Below, piece by piece: positions 21,877 to 31,980 of a stretch of 64,000 nucleotides of DNA; within the stretch, counting starts at the first letter, position 1; every line of letters starts with the position of its first letter. The stretch is from Xylaria sp. FL1777. Its lineage: Eukaryota > Ascomycota > Sordariomycetes > Xylariales > Xylariaceae. Both the position numbers and the translations under genes were made by a program. The stretch is from positions 47,249 to 111,248 of the forward strand of contig MU400640.1 of NCBI GenBank assembly GCA_022578965.1, in the 5' to 3' direction. The notes beneath the pieces were generated by a model. That model ran no database searches and was not told the DNA's origin. It was given only the letters and a program-made list of their open reading frames with translations.

Positions 21877-23379
21877 TTACTTCGGTCCCGTGTCCGTCGG
21901 GTGGATCTCGCCATCAAGGTTTAGGGGGGGCGACGGAGTTCCAAGGCTTCCCATAAGCTCAAACCGACCGACGGTAGTGTCTTGATCGTGAACCGGCATC
22001 TCATCTAATTGCCCTTTCCCCCTCCCGATCCCGGTCTCGTTCTGTGCCTCAGACGCCACCGGCCGCCCTATGTCATCGGGATGATACGGCATCGAACCAG
22101 CAAAGCCGCCCGTGGGCGGCGTGGTAGCGAGACTAGGGTTAGGAGCTATATGTCCATCGTCGTCTCGATCGGTGAACGGGCCCGCCATCGCGTCAGGCAG
22201 GTGGTAGCTGTAGGCGCGGCCGTGCTCATGCAAAGGCGGACTGAGAGGGTCGGTCCCTTCCGTGAAAGCCGAGCGCTGCGTCCACGGCGTGGCGGGGGCA
22301 CCAACAAGGAGGGAATCGCCCACGTCTTCATCCCCTCGTACTCCCCCCACCGCCCCCGTGTTCTCCGACATATTTGTACCTGTAGTCCCCGACCGCGGCC
22401 GTCGCCGGATACACAGCCACGTCACAGCTGCAATAACGAGCGCAGCGCCCACCGCCACGCCGACGCCTATGCCGGCCTTCGCGCCGCTCGACAGGCCGCC
22501 GGAGGAGCCGCCGTCGTCCGCGAGCCCGGGATCCGGCGCGCAGACCTGCGACGTCGCGGCGCCGATGGTCTGCACCGTGCAGATAGATCCCGTATTGCAG
22601 CACCCGCCGCCCTCCGACTGCGCGCACGTAATCTGCGACGTGGTGCAGCCGGGGGGTATCTCGGGGACGATGGTGGACATGGACGTGGTCGTGGCCGGCG
22701 CCGGGTCCGCAATGCACTCGCTGCTGGTGGCGCACTTAAACCCGTACGAGCAGCACTGCCCGCCGAAGACCTTCTCGCACGAGTAGGCGTCGGTCGAGCA
22801 GGCGCGGTTACAGCACGCCGCGAACGTCGTGCGCGACACGATCGACGTCACCGTCGTCACGTCGCCGTGTGCCTGTCCCGTCCCGGTGTTGGTGGTGGTG
22901 GTGGAGACGGCGATGGTCGTCGACGACGTCGTGTTGCAGTACAGCTCGTCGGCCTTGCACAGCGAGCCCTGGCACTGCACGCCGAGCGAGCAGCACTGCG
23001 GCGCCCAGTTCTCGTCCAGGTAGCAGTACCTGTCGTTGGGGCAGCACTTGCCGGGCGCGTTCGCCTCCACGCAGCTGTGGAATCCCGGGTCACACATGCC
23101 GGCGACCTGGCGCATCGCGAGGCCGTTCAGCAGGTGCCGCGGATTGGGACTGAGGCGCTGCGCCGGCACCGCGGGGATGGCCTCCGCATACCAGCGCGGC
23201 GCGAAGCCGGCGCCGCCGCCGTCGTCGAAGGGGACGTACGTCGCATGGTCGAGGGCTCCGGAGCGGGGTACGGCGCTAAGAGCAGGAGTGATGCGCACGG
23301 CGACGAGGAGGAGGAGGGAAAGGAAGATGGACGGCAGAGACGCCGCCATTGGAGGATGGAGGGGGGTATACCACAGCAT
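21877..23379 (-). CDS. Cys-rich single-pass surface protein
   Basis: A 500-aa protein reads from the ATG at 23379; an in-frame ATG at 23349 (MAASLPSIFLSLLLLVAV) starts a cleaner signal peptide and may be the true start. After the signal peptide come several Cys-rich modules, each about 40-50 residues (CDPGFHSCVEANAPGKCCP, CCSLGVQCQGSLCKADELYC, CCNRACSTDAYSCEKVFGG, CCSYGFKCATSSEC, GGGCCNTGSIC), separated by Thr-rich linkers likely to be O-glycosylated. A transmembrane helix near 300-325 (AGIGVGVAVGAALVIAAVTW) is followed by CIRRRPR and a cytoplasmic tail of about 170 aa. The layout fits a cell-wall or surface sensor; no ligand can be named. The gene is very GC-rich, which produces long false frames on the other strand. 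Confidence 0.8.
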   Translation of the reverse strand: MLWYTPLHPPMAASLPSIFLSLLLLVAVRITPALSAVPRSGALDHATYVPFDDGGGAGFAPRWYAEAIPAVPAQRLSPNPRHLLNGLAMRQVAGMCDPGFHSCVEANAPGKCCPNDRYCYLDENWAPQCCSLGVQCQGSLCKADELYCNTTSSTTIAVSTTTTNTGTGQAHGDVTTVTSIVSRTTFAACCNRACSTDAYSCEKVFGGQCCSYGFKCATSSECIADPAPATTTSMSTIVPEIPPGCTTSQITCAQSEGGGCCNTGSICTVQTIGAATSQVCAPDPGLADDGGSSGGLSSGAKAGIGVGVAVGAALVIAAVTWLCIRRRPRSGTTGTNMSENTGAVGGVRGDEDVGDSLLVGAPATPWTQRSAFTEGTDPLSPPLHEHGRAYSYHLPDAMAGPFTDRDDDGHIAPNPSLATTPPTGGFAGSMPYHPDDIGRPVASEAQNETGIGRGKGQLDEMPVHDQDTTVGRFELMGSLGTPSPPLNLDGEIHPTDTGPK

Positions 23380-24799
23380 CCTGGCCTTACTAGGTACTCT
23401 CAGTCGTACTGATGATCCGGCATGGAAGTCGAGGCGGGATCGGAGAATTCGGATGCGCGTCCTGCCAATGCTACTGTTGTCTCCGGATAGCCTGAGTTCA
23501 TAGAGACGAAGGGAAATATACTAAGGTATATCCATATATATATAGTATACGTGCTGAGCCTCAATCTCAATTGGGGGGGGGTTAGAAAGCTGAAGGTGGG
23601 CTGCCGCCCATCCGTGAGCAGCCTATTTATTTATCTCATAGCGTAGCTAGAGTCTAGCTGGAGGCGCGGACGGCACTTGAAAGAAGGGTAGCATCTGTTG
23701 GTACGGTTGAGGTTACATGGCAGCCGACAACACGGCGAGATGCCGAGGGCTTCCTTGACCCTGCCACATCAACTCAACACCTACTTCCTTGGTTTCCCTG
23801 TTCAGTGGGCAGTCCGACAATGCAGAAGTGAAAATACGAAGGTCTGACCGATGGAAATAATCGTTCAGCGATCTCCGACGCCTCTCTCGCTCAGCTGATC
23901 TCGCATTGTCGTTAGCATGTTGGTCTAAGAGGGTTTTGCCTAGCCTGCAGCAAGTCATATAACGCCACCTCCACCAAAGAGGCGTCTAGAACCAATCCGA
24001 AGTAATAGCCCCAGTCCTATGTCCCAACAGTCCGTCCAAAGACCTGTCACTGCGCCGCCCGCATCGATTACCACCCCAGAAGTATAGGTGGAGAAGCTTA
24101 CATTACAGATTGCCTATTACAATTCCAAATCGGTGCTAGGTAGACGGCGATTTCGAATTTTCACTATAAATAAGAGATAACTACCGGGAAGTCATAGCCT
24201 ATATTATGTTCCTCTTTCTCATTCTTCTCAACCCGAATATAGAATAGGATTGGCTCCATCCCTGGGGGTGAAGGTGATAATACGTGCGTGGGTGGAAGAT
24301 GAAATTAAGAACCTCGCGGTCTTGTTGCCTCAGGCATCAACATACATCGTGGTTCCTTAGTAAGTATATGCCGGGTCGACGTGGCGCTATGAGACTTGGA
24401 ACAAAGCAATGCTCTAATAACGAAACAATAACTTGCAATTGTAGCTGACTTTTAGGTTAAACTTCTCGAGATAAAATACTTTCTGCCAAGGTGGGCCATT
24501 CACCTATCTGCGTTCTTTACCCCGTCTTAAAAGTCCATTTTACCTATAGAATAAATATTCCCGTCGGCTATCTGGCCTTATAACGCGTCCTCTTAGATGC
24601 TTCCCCATAAGCACGGAAATTAAATGGACCTGTTTATATTTTACTTCGCTTTTTCGAAAAGTTATTTAACTACTTAGTAACTTCCGGGACCCGTCAGACA
24701 AAAATGCAGATTAATCCAGGTCGGTCACAAGCACTAGGGATATCAAGGTTGAACTCTCGTCGGATTATCTTAGAAGCTTCCAAGCATAAACTTCAAGGC
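23380..24799. other. Intergenic with poly-G tract and AT microsatellite
   Basis: No supported gene. A tatatatatatag-type tract lies near 23531-23548 and a run of nine or more G near 23571-23580. A minus-strand frame at 23713-23958 is unsupported. The 24100-24700 part is AT-rich. Confidence 0.5.
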
Positions 24800-26332
24800 T
24801 TATTCGAACTGGTAGATCTCTCTCACAAGAGTTTCCACCTCGGGACTCTGCCCAACTTTGATGGCAACTCGTGCAAACCACGCGGACAGGCCGGTCATCC
24901 AGTCATATGCTTCCTCTATTCTTCGAAGTAAGAGCGCTACCCAGGAGACGAATATAACAAGCGCAGCTAGACGAAGTCGCATCATGGCGGGCAGGAGCTC
25001 ATCTGAGATCACAGGCGAGCGGAGCCAGCCCTCTACCCCGTTCCAGCCGGCCCAGCCCGTCTCGCCTTCTTTTGCATTATGGACATACGACGCTGCACGT
25101 GCCAGTAAGTTTATGGCACGTCGTATCATAATGACCTCGCTTTCTGGCAGGAGTCCGACGGCCTTCAGCTTAGCTTCAAGCGTATTGAGGATCTGCCACG
25201 TGCCAGCGGGGATACGACCAGGATTTAAGGGCATGGCTGTATCATCATTTCCCTCGATCTGTCTAAGCCCGGATTTAACCTCGTAGGGCAAACGAAAAGG
25301 CGAGTCAGGGGGTAGAGTGGATTGGAGCTGTATCATCAGGTCGGTACAGCCACGGAGAAGTACGAGATGTTCAATTATATCTTCGATTGTGAAGTCATGG
25401 TCCGTCTCCTCAAATTTGATCAAGTCGCGGACCACCTCTTGCTGCCCTAGAAGCCGGCTGCATGCTATCAGGGCGGTACTATTGTCTCCCGTGGGACACA
25501 CGACAGCTGCGCGATACCCTGATATTGCGCCGGCACAGTAAGAGGCGGATGCTCGCAAGTGGTTGCGTCTCTCGGCGGGGTCAGTTGTCTTCCGCGCTTT
25601 ATCTATGGCGGAAATGCATAGAAGGCTGTACATCAGGAATGGATGCTTATAAGCTTCAAGGACGATAGTATCTATCCAGAACTCCGTGCTCTCATTGCCT
25701 CTGTTCAGGAACAAGCCCGAGTGTCTTGTGTAGTGGTGCATGTAAAGAAGAGACCTGTAATCCAGGGGCGGCGCTTGTATCTCATGAAGAATCTCATCCT
25801 CTGAATCAGCTGGCGACAATAAGTTAGATTTCTTGATGGCCAATTGGCTCTCTTTCCGAGTCCGACATTGTGAACCTTTCGGTCCCTCAACTTCAAAATA
25901 GCGGATTTTGTTGCCCCTGAAAAATGTTTGTAACCTGGCCTCGCGGTATTTGATCGCCTTCGAATTCGGCTCTTCATGGACTTCACTCCAGTGCTGACAC
26001 ATGCGTTTGATAGATGTGCAGGCGTAACTACACTCGGCTGTATCACATTTGAAGCCGGACAGGAGAGGGAGATCCGCGATTCGTCGCGAGTCAGGTGCAG
26101 GAACACCGACGCGATCAGGTGGAGATAAGCGTAGAGTAAGCAGCTGATCCAGTATGCAGCGACGCTCGGAGCGCAAGATGTGATGGTTCTGGAGATGACT
26201 GGAGAAAGCACTGGGCTGGATAGCAAATCGGCAGGCCTTACATATCACTACTCCATACTGTGGAAGATGGATCAACAATCCGCCCAGACCCGTACCTGGA
26301 TTTTCGAGTGGCTGCTTAACAGTTCGAGTCAT
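24800..26332 (-). CDS. OrsD-domain putative transcription regulator
   Basis: Single-exon, 510 aa, ATG at 26332. The N-terminus has the OrsD-type domain named from the orsellinic acid/F9775 cluster of Aspergillus: HLPQYGVVICKACRFAIQPS, FSSHLQNHH (C2H2-like) and a second finger-like CDTAECSYACTSIKRMCQHW with SEVH. Residues 180-500 resemble the C-terminal domain of fungal regulators (UPC2-like): LLYMHHYTRHSG, HPFLMYSLLCISAIDKA, LLRGCTDLMIQLQ, LRLAALVIFVSWVALLLRRI. It probably acts in the nucleus. It faces a FAD monooxygenase gene across 552 bp, an arrangement common for a pathway-specific regulator and its target. The direct target is inferred, not seen. Confidence 0.8.
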   Translation of the reverse strand: MTRTVKQPLENPGTGLGGLLIHLPQYGVVICKACRFAIQPSAFSSHLQNHHILRSERRCILDQLLTLRLSPPDRVGVPAPDSRRIADLPLLSGFKCDTAECSYACTSIKRMCQHWSEVHEEPNSKAIKYREARLQTFFRGNKIRYFEVEGPKGSQCRTRKESQLAIKKSNLLSPADSEDEILHEIQAPPLDYRSLLYMHHYTRHSGLFLNRGNESTEFWIDTIVLEAYKHPFLMYSLLCISAIDKARKTTDPAERRNHLRASASYCAGAISGYRAAVVCPTGDNSTALIACSRLLGQQEVVRDLIKFEETDHDFTIEDIIEHLVLLRGCTDLMIQLQSTLPPDSPFRLPYEVKSGLRQIEGNDDTAMPLNPGRIPAGTWQILNTLEAKLKAVGLLPESEVIMIRRAINLLARAASYVHNAKEGETGWAGWNGVEGWLRSPVISDELLPAMMRLRLAALVIFVSWVALLLRRIEEAYDWMTGLSAWFARVAIKVGQSPEVETLVREIYQFE

Positions 26333-26884
26333 GATTTTATAGGCAGAGAAGAGATAAGTACTAAAACTTGATACATTTGGAGCGTGATTAGACTAACTGG
26401 TACATCAATACAGGCGGATCTCAAGCCTCGGCGCTGTATCAAGGCTCGAAGGTGAGGTTGGATTATCTCTCTAACCTACAAGCCTCAACTTTACGTAATC
26501 TAGTGGACCAGTATGGCACCCCATGTTCCGCTATACCCTATCTGAATATCCCACGGACCCTGTATCGTGTGTTCTATCTTACATCTCGTGCGGAAGTATT
26601 CTGTCGCGGCTTTTGATCAACCCCCATAAACTTTCAAAATGATGCAGAACAGCGGGTGTCATACTGAGGGAAAAGCCGCAATGGCTTGCAAAGGCCTTAC
26701 ATACCATCATCGTCGCGAAACGCGAATAGCTATAAATATCTAATATGCCGTCTTCGTCCTGTTCGACGTCTACTCGCACTTCCCTACACACTGCCACTCT
26801 CAACGAAGACAGCAAACATCTCTAACCCATTTCAACCTTTCGCTACTGTTGTTCTTTCTAGCTTCATCAGCTACAGCCCTCACA
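26333..26884. promoter_or_regulatory. Bidirectional promoter region, regulator/monooxygenase
   Basis: This 552-bp stretch lies between the divergent start codons. It contains no supported gene. A C/T-rich stretch precedes the monooxygenase ATG. The open frames at 26579-26815 and 26686-26925 are short and overlap each other on opposite strands. Confidence 0.45.
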
Positions 26885-28572
26885 ATGACCCTATTCACGC
26901 AGCCACATCCATTCGAAATCGTTGACGGCGTCCACCGCTACCCCCGTACAGGTATCAAAGTCGTAGTATCTGGCGCTGGTATCGGTGGTATGTTTGCCGG
27001 CCTAGAATGCTGGCGCAAAGGGAACGACGTCGAGATCTTAGAGCAGAACAATGCCTTGTCCACCCTTGGTGACTTCTTCGCCATCGGCCCTTCTGCCCTC
27101 TCGACGCTGCATTACTACCCCAAGATGCTCGCTGAATACAACGAGACTACGTGGAACTCCCCTCTGTGGTGGTGTGATTCAGCTGGAAAAAAGCTTGTCA
27201 GCGAATTGCCTGAATGGAATCGCCCCGGTGCTGCGCCACATGCTGCCAAAGACGTACCCGTTGTCGGTTTCATCAAGCTTCGCCCTCAGATTATGCAGAT
27301 GCTAGAAGACCAGTTAAAGCGTAAGTGATTTCTGGCATTGACTCCTTTTTTTACCTCTAGTCTCAAGAACCAAAGTAGCTTGCCATACAGATTTCAAGGC
27401 TAACAGGAAGCTTTGCGTACTCCCGATGAGTTCTACGAAGCTACTAAGGATAACCATTACTAACCCCGGGTGTTACAGGCCTAAGTATTCCGATATTCTA
27501 CGGCTGCAAAGCCGTCGGCTATGAAGAAGACGTGTCCTCTGGCAAGGCCCGCGTTCTAACTGCTAGTGGCGATGTCTTCACCGGCGACGTTGTGGTCGCT
27601 GCTGAGGGCATCGGCACCAAGTCTCATGAGATTGTCACAGGCAGTCCTGTTCCCTTCGTTAATAGCGGATACGCAATAATGAGGGGCTCATTCAGCCCTA
27701 ATTTTATTGCGGCCGGCTCTAGAGGTGCAGAGCTCCTGCTAGAACCCGGACAAACCCCCGAGGTTCGCACTTATGCTGGGTTAGTGCCGTAACGTTTGAT
27801 AAACGAAAAGGAGATCGCTAATACACCAAGCAGCGAAGACATGCATCTTATCACGCTCTTCACTCACGATAAAGTAGGTCTGGCGTTCACGCACAAGGAA
27901 GACGGCAGCGCTAAGGAGTCGTGGAACAACACGATCCCAGCCGAAGAACTTGTAACGATATTGAAGGAGCGTACGAATTGGGGCGAGCAGATCATGGACT
28001 TTGTGAAGCAATTGCCCGCAGACACGCTCATTGACTGGAAGCTGACGTGGCGTGACCCCCAACCTGTGTGGGCGTCTAAGGGTGGACGCATCATCCAGCT
28101 GGGCGACAGTGCGCACGCTTTCCTACCATCGTCGGCCAACGGCGCAACTCAGGCAATGGAGGACGGGATTTCACTAGCGGAGTGTTTGCATCTGGGCGGA
28201 AAGGGGCGTGTGCCTTGGGCAACTAAAGTGCACACGAAGCTGCGATACCAGCGGGTTTCGGTGATTCAACAAGTTGGAATCGTGACCCGTCACACGCTCC
28301 ATCATATTGACATGAGTCTGCTCGATGAGGGCAAAAATCCCTTCGAGCACGTTTTCCACCTCGGCCGGTGGATCTGGCAGCATAATCCGGAGGACTATGC
28401 TCGGGAACAGTTCACAGCCGCGCTCGAACATCTCCAGACTGGCGCACCGTTTGAGAACTCGAATTTGCCCAAGGGACACGTGTATCAAGATTGGAATGTT
28501 GAAAGCGAATTGAGGAAGCAAGCGGCGGGTGTGCCGTCGCAGCTCATGTCTAATGGCGATTGGAGCAGGTAA
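26885..28572 (+). CDS. FAD-dependent aromatic monooxygenase (salicylate hydroxylase-like)
   Basis: Three exons (26885-27320, 27479-27779, 27834-28572) encode about 491 aa; the ATG at 26885 is the first in frame. It belongs to the group A flavin monooxygenases, which use NAD(P)H and O2 to hydroxylate aromatic or related substrates. Evidence: the dinucleotide-binding motif VVVSGAGIGGMFAGLECWRKG, GDVVVAAEGIGTKS (DG-like motif) and LGDSAHAFLPSSANGATQAM (GD motif, FAD ribityl contact). Without intron 2 an in-frame TAA at 27793-27795 would end the protein; splicing from a gttagt donor (27780) to cag (27833) gives RTYAGEDMHLITLFTHD, which matches the family. Intron 1 is long (158 nt). The substrate is unknown. 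It is probably co-regulated with the divergent OrsD-domain gene. Confidence 0.85.
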
Positions 28573-29348
28573 ATATTGTCGATACTAACAGAAATATTAC
28601 TTGACCCTAAGATGCCTACAACGCTCATTCTGTGTGGACTTTCACATTTGAGGCATATTCGGCGTTTTTAAACTCTGGGGGAATTGCTAGGAGTGCTCTA
28701 TGCGTTTATTTTCCCACCATGGGGGCTGTGGTGGGTTTTATGGAAAGACCATATATCGTCCAATTTGTCCAGAGTTACTCTGCCCATTTCCGTGTGATCA
28801 TTAGTTTCAAAGCCAGCCAAATATAGTATACGAGACGATCATCTCTTTGTCGCTAGTTACATCGTATCCGCTTTGTAGTCGACATACGCAAGGATAGTTT
28901 TAGTCCTGTCTTTACCTAATCTCAGTAATATAAGAATCATAAAGTCACTCAGGGCTATGGGAATGAAATTTATAGGGACTCTATGGGTTACTAAATGGAA
29001 TGCGGATTCTAGTAATGTTGTGGTAGCTTATATAATCACACAGTGACACAGTCACCATGGTTGAGGAGTCAACCGATTAAGCATTTGACAAGTTCAACCT
29101 AAAATCAAACTTTTTCATTTAAGCGTGCAATTTACATTTTGACAGCTAAAGTCAAAAATTCTAGGTTCAGTGACTAATTATGTTTATAGTACAATGCCCA
29201 AAGTATCCTACGATTATAACAGTCTGTCTGCTTCCTTTCGCTCTCACTTTCGCTCTCACTTTCTCATATAGACCAGATCGTGCAACACTCATACATCTCC
29301 CACGAAAATAAAGCAAATTTGGTTCGATTACTTTCAAAATCTATCAGA
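28573..29348. other. Intergenic, AT-rich
   Basis: No gene is supported. Direct repeat tcgctctcactt occurs twice at about 29237-29261, just upstream of the next gene. Confidence 0.5.
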
Positions 29349-29972
29349 ATGTCAGATTCCATGGGACGGAAGCCTCACCAAAGGCCGAGCCAGCGACCAG
29401 AAGCCCAAAAATCGCCAAGAACACAGGATAAGCAAAAGAATCGTTATGTGAACTACGAGTTCACTTTGGAGTCTTTTCTTCATCTCAGACGCGAAGCGGG
29501 TAAAAGAGAGGGACTTGAAGCGTCTTTTCGAGCTGGTGTTGAGAATGATGATGGTTTTATGGCTGGTGTTTGGGCCGAAGATCTACGGAGAGAAGAAGAA
29601 GATCGGGAAAGGAAACGGGCGAGAGTCGAATCATCTGAGGAATCCCCCGAAGACCCCACGTCCTCTTCTCAGTATATCTGGCACAATAGCAGCCTCCAGC
29701 GAGACGAAGAAATACGGCGATACCAAGAACTCCAGCATTACCATGAGGTCCAGCGGTACGAAGAAATCAAGCGCTACGAAGAAATCAAGCGATACGAAGA
29801 AACCTTTGAGAAGGCCAAGAGCTTCGAGGATGACGACGATTACTACATCCCAATATTAGCTGAGAAACCTAATTATTTCGGTGAGCCGTTGCTCGACGAT
29901 AACCACTCGAAGCTAAATGAGACGCTACCAATGAGGAATCTCGTCAGGCCCAGGAGTCTTAGTCTTTTCTGA
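29349..29972 (+). CDS. Orphan charged protein with hexapeptide repeats
   Basis: A 207-aa single-exon frame from the ATG at 29349 (the frame is open further upstream but only from a GTG). It is very rich in Glu, Arg and Lys, with a predicted helical or coiled region. Three tandem copies of RYEEIK-type hexapeptides occur at about residues 136-152, encoded by 18-bp units at 29754-29804, preceded by looser RYQELQ and HYHEVQ versions. A basic, Pro/Gln-rich N-terminus and an acidic DDDDYY stretch follow the usual look of lineage-specific fungal proteins. No family, signal peptide or membrane segment is recognised. It could be a species-specific gene; coding status rests on length and repeat periodicity. 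Confidence 0.55.
   Translation: MSDSMGRKPHQRPSQRPEAQKSPRTQDKQKNRYVNYEFTLESFLHLRREAGKREGLEASFRAGVENDDGFMAGVWAEDLRREEEDRERKRARVESSEESPEDPTSSSQYIWHNSSLQRDEEIRRYQELQHYHEVQRYEEIKRYEEIKRYEETFEKAKSFEDDDDYYIPILAEKPNYFGEPLLDDNHSKLNETLPMRNLVRPRSLSLF
29754..29804 (+). repeat. 18-bp in-frame tandem repeat (RYEEIK)
   Basis: Units at 29754-29771, 29772-29789 and 29790-29804 (last truncated) differ at single bases. They encode the hexapeptide repeat of the orphan charged protein. Confidence 0.9.
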
Positions 29973-31980
29973 TCCGTCTGATCTTACACACTGAGAGAAA
30001 ATTAGTGTGCAAAATGAGGCTAAACAGAAGAGACTCCTCTATATAGAAGGATGGAAAGGATGGGTTATAAGTGGTGTACAGTGGACAGCCCCTATTCACT
30101 GCAATCACGTGACATTGAAGTAGGGGTATATGGACATGGATAACATGACGCTGGATAATGAGTCAAAGGAGATATTTATCTCCGTGAGCATATGAAATGC
30201 ATGTTACCGAAATAATCTACTAGCCGGCTTCATATATTGTAATTTTATTAGATTTGGGAATATATCTAACGGGGCATATCTGCACTAATCCAATTCTTAG
30301 TGGAATCAGTTGTGGTGTCTCTATTGCTCAGCTCTATGAATTTTGTATAAACGGTTATCATATTATTTAAAATTCCGTTGAATCGTTGGTAGATTGCTTT
30401 GTGCTGCTGACATTCCGTCTTTAGGACTCGGCGGGATATCAGTGTTTAGATCAAGGTCGACGAAGGTTTACCTGACAGCTGCAGTCCAAGTTTAAACACA
30501 AATAGCCGCAAAGTTAAGTTTCTAATAAAACTATACATAAATGACCTTACTAAAGCTTCTAGCCTTCTCCAATGTTACTCTAAAAATTACAGAAAACTAA
30601 TAGCCATAATTAGCTTCCTTTTGAACTTTTTGCTGTTGCCACGATTGAGTGTTGGTTCTCGTAGTCAGAACCACTCGCGCTAGGCAGGGCTGCCGGACTC
30701 TGTGCGAGTAATCAAGGACGAGATACCTTTTGCGTGGGGGTCCACGGGTTGGCGTGCTTGGAATGTATTGAAAGGCATCTACGTAATACCTACATATACA
30801 TAGCTTCATGACAGCTCCCACCTACCCAAGTAACCACGAGCTTTATAAACAGCTCAAGGCGATTGTGATAAGAAACCACGCTCAGTATCATTCAGCTGTG
30901 GGTTAATAGTATTGTACCATCCCTTTCCCAGTTCATTAAACGTTAATTTTACCATTTCTTGAGTGGTTATATTTCTCAACGTTTGACAGAAAACAATAGT
31001 TGATAATCACTTAATCAATAGCTTTCGCTAGGGCGAGGCTCCGAAAGTCGTTTGACTCCAATGAAAAGGCGGCATACTTCAACTATTTCTTGCCGGTGGG
31101 TCAAGAAGAAGTGCTCTATTGAATTTGATTGTTAGATATGTTCGTCTAGGCCTTGACTTCAACCGCTTGCGAGTCATGGATGTTCGAGTTCAGTATTATT
31201 AACCGTGGTGACTAGGGCGGGTTGTTGGAACTAAGGTGCATCGAAAGAAAGCCGATGATAAGCAGGCTATCTCAAATTTAAAGGAGTCGGAGATATCTAA
31301 ACCGCCACCTTCATGGATCTACCTATTCTCACTATATACAGGAATCGCGTTGTTATATCGTCGGTGGCAAGCATGTTGCGGCGAAACTAACCTATTTTCG
31401 TCCTACTCCCCGGGTCTATTCCGTTGTCAGGTTGACCTACACTAGCTGTGTATTGCGAATATTTGAGGCTCCTTGGCGCTTAGGACATAGCAACGCACGA
31501 GCCAGACACTGGTTGACGTGCGAAGTTTTGTCAGAATCCTAAGATGAGATACATAAACTCTACGTTGGGCCAATAAGAAGCGTGCCGAGAATACCTAAGA
31601 ATATCGTTTTTATAGGGTACCCAGCCAGGACGATTTCCCGTCAGTACAACAGCCTCAGAAAATTTCCGGACTTATTGTTAGGTTTTCTGTTTCCATTATC
31701 TACTATGTATGTAATGTAAAGAAAAATTGTTATAACAGTGACATTGGCCCAGGCCATGATGTATATTGATGCATGATGGCGTGATTGATGCGCGTGGGTC
31801 ATTTGCGGCGGGAAGACAATGTCGCCATCCTTGAGCTGAGCTCTTTTCTGAAATACCCCGGTCGCTCAGGCCTACAATAAATATAGATATATATCCAGTT
31901 GATAATATACTAAGGTGATCACTCCCTGGGTAGCATGCTTAGTGTAATACGCCAATAGCGTGTCGAAGAGTCGTAGCATA
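29973..31980. other. 2-kb gene-poor AT-rich region
   Basis: No supported gene. A TCACGTGA palindrome lies at 30105-30112. Short frames at 30597-30821 and 31236-31445 lack any recognisable content. The last few hundred bases serve as upstream region of the transporter gene. Confidence 0.5.

Noticed and set aside
22009..23412. 467-codon plus-strand frame opposite the Cys-rich protein gene
   Set aside because: It is Arg/Ala/Gly-rich low-complexity translation expected from the complement of a very GC-rich gene, and the minus strand has a signal peptide, Cys modules and a membrane helix.
27793..27795. In-frame TAA suggesting the FAD monooxygenase is a pseudogene
   Set aside because: It lies in a 54-nt intron (27780-27833) with a gttagt donor, gctaat branch-like site and cag acceptor; splicing restores family sequence.
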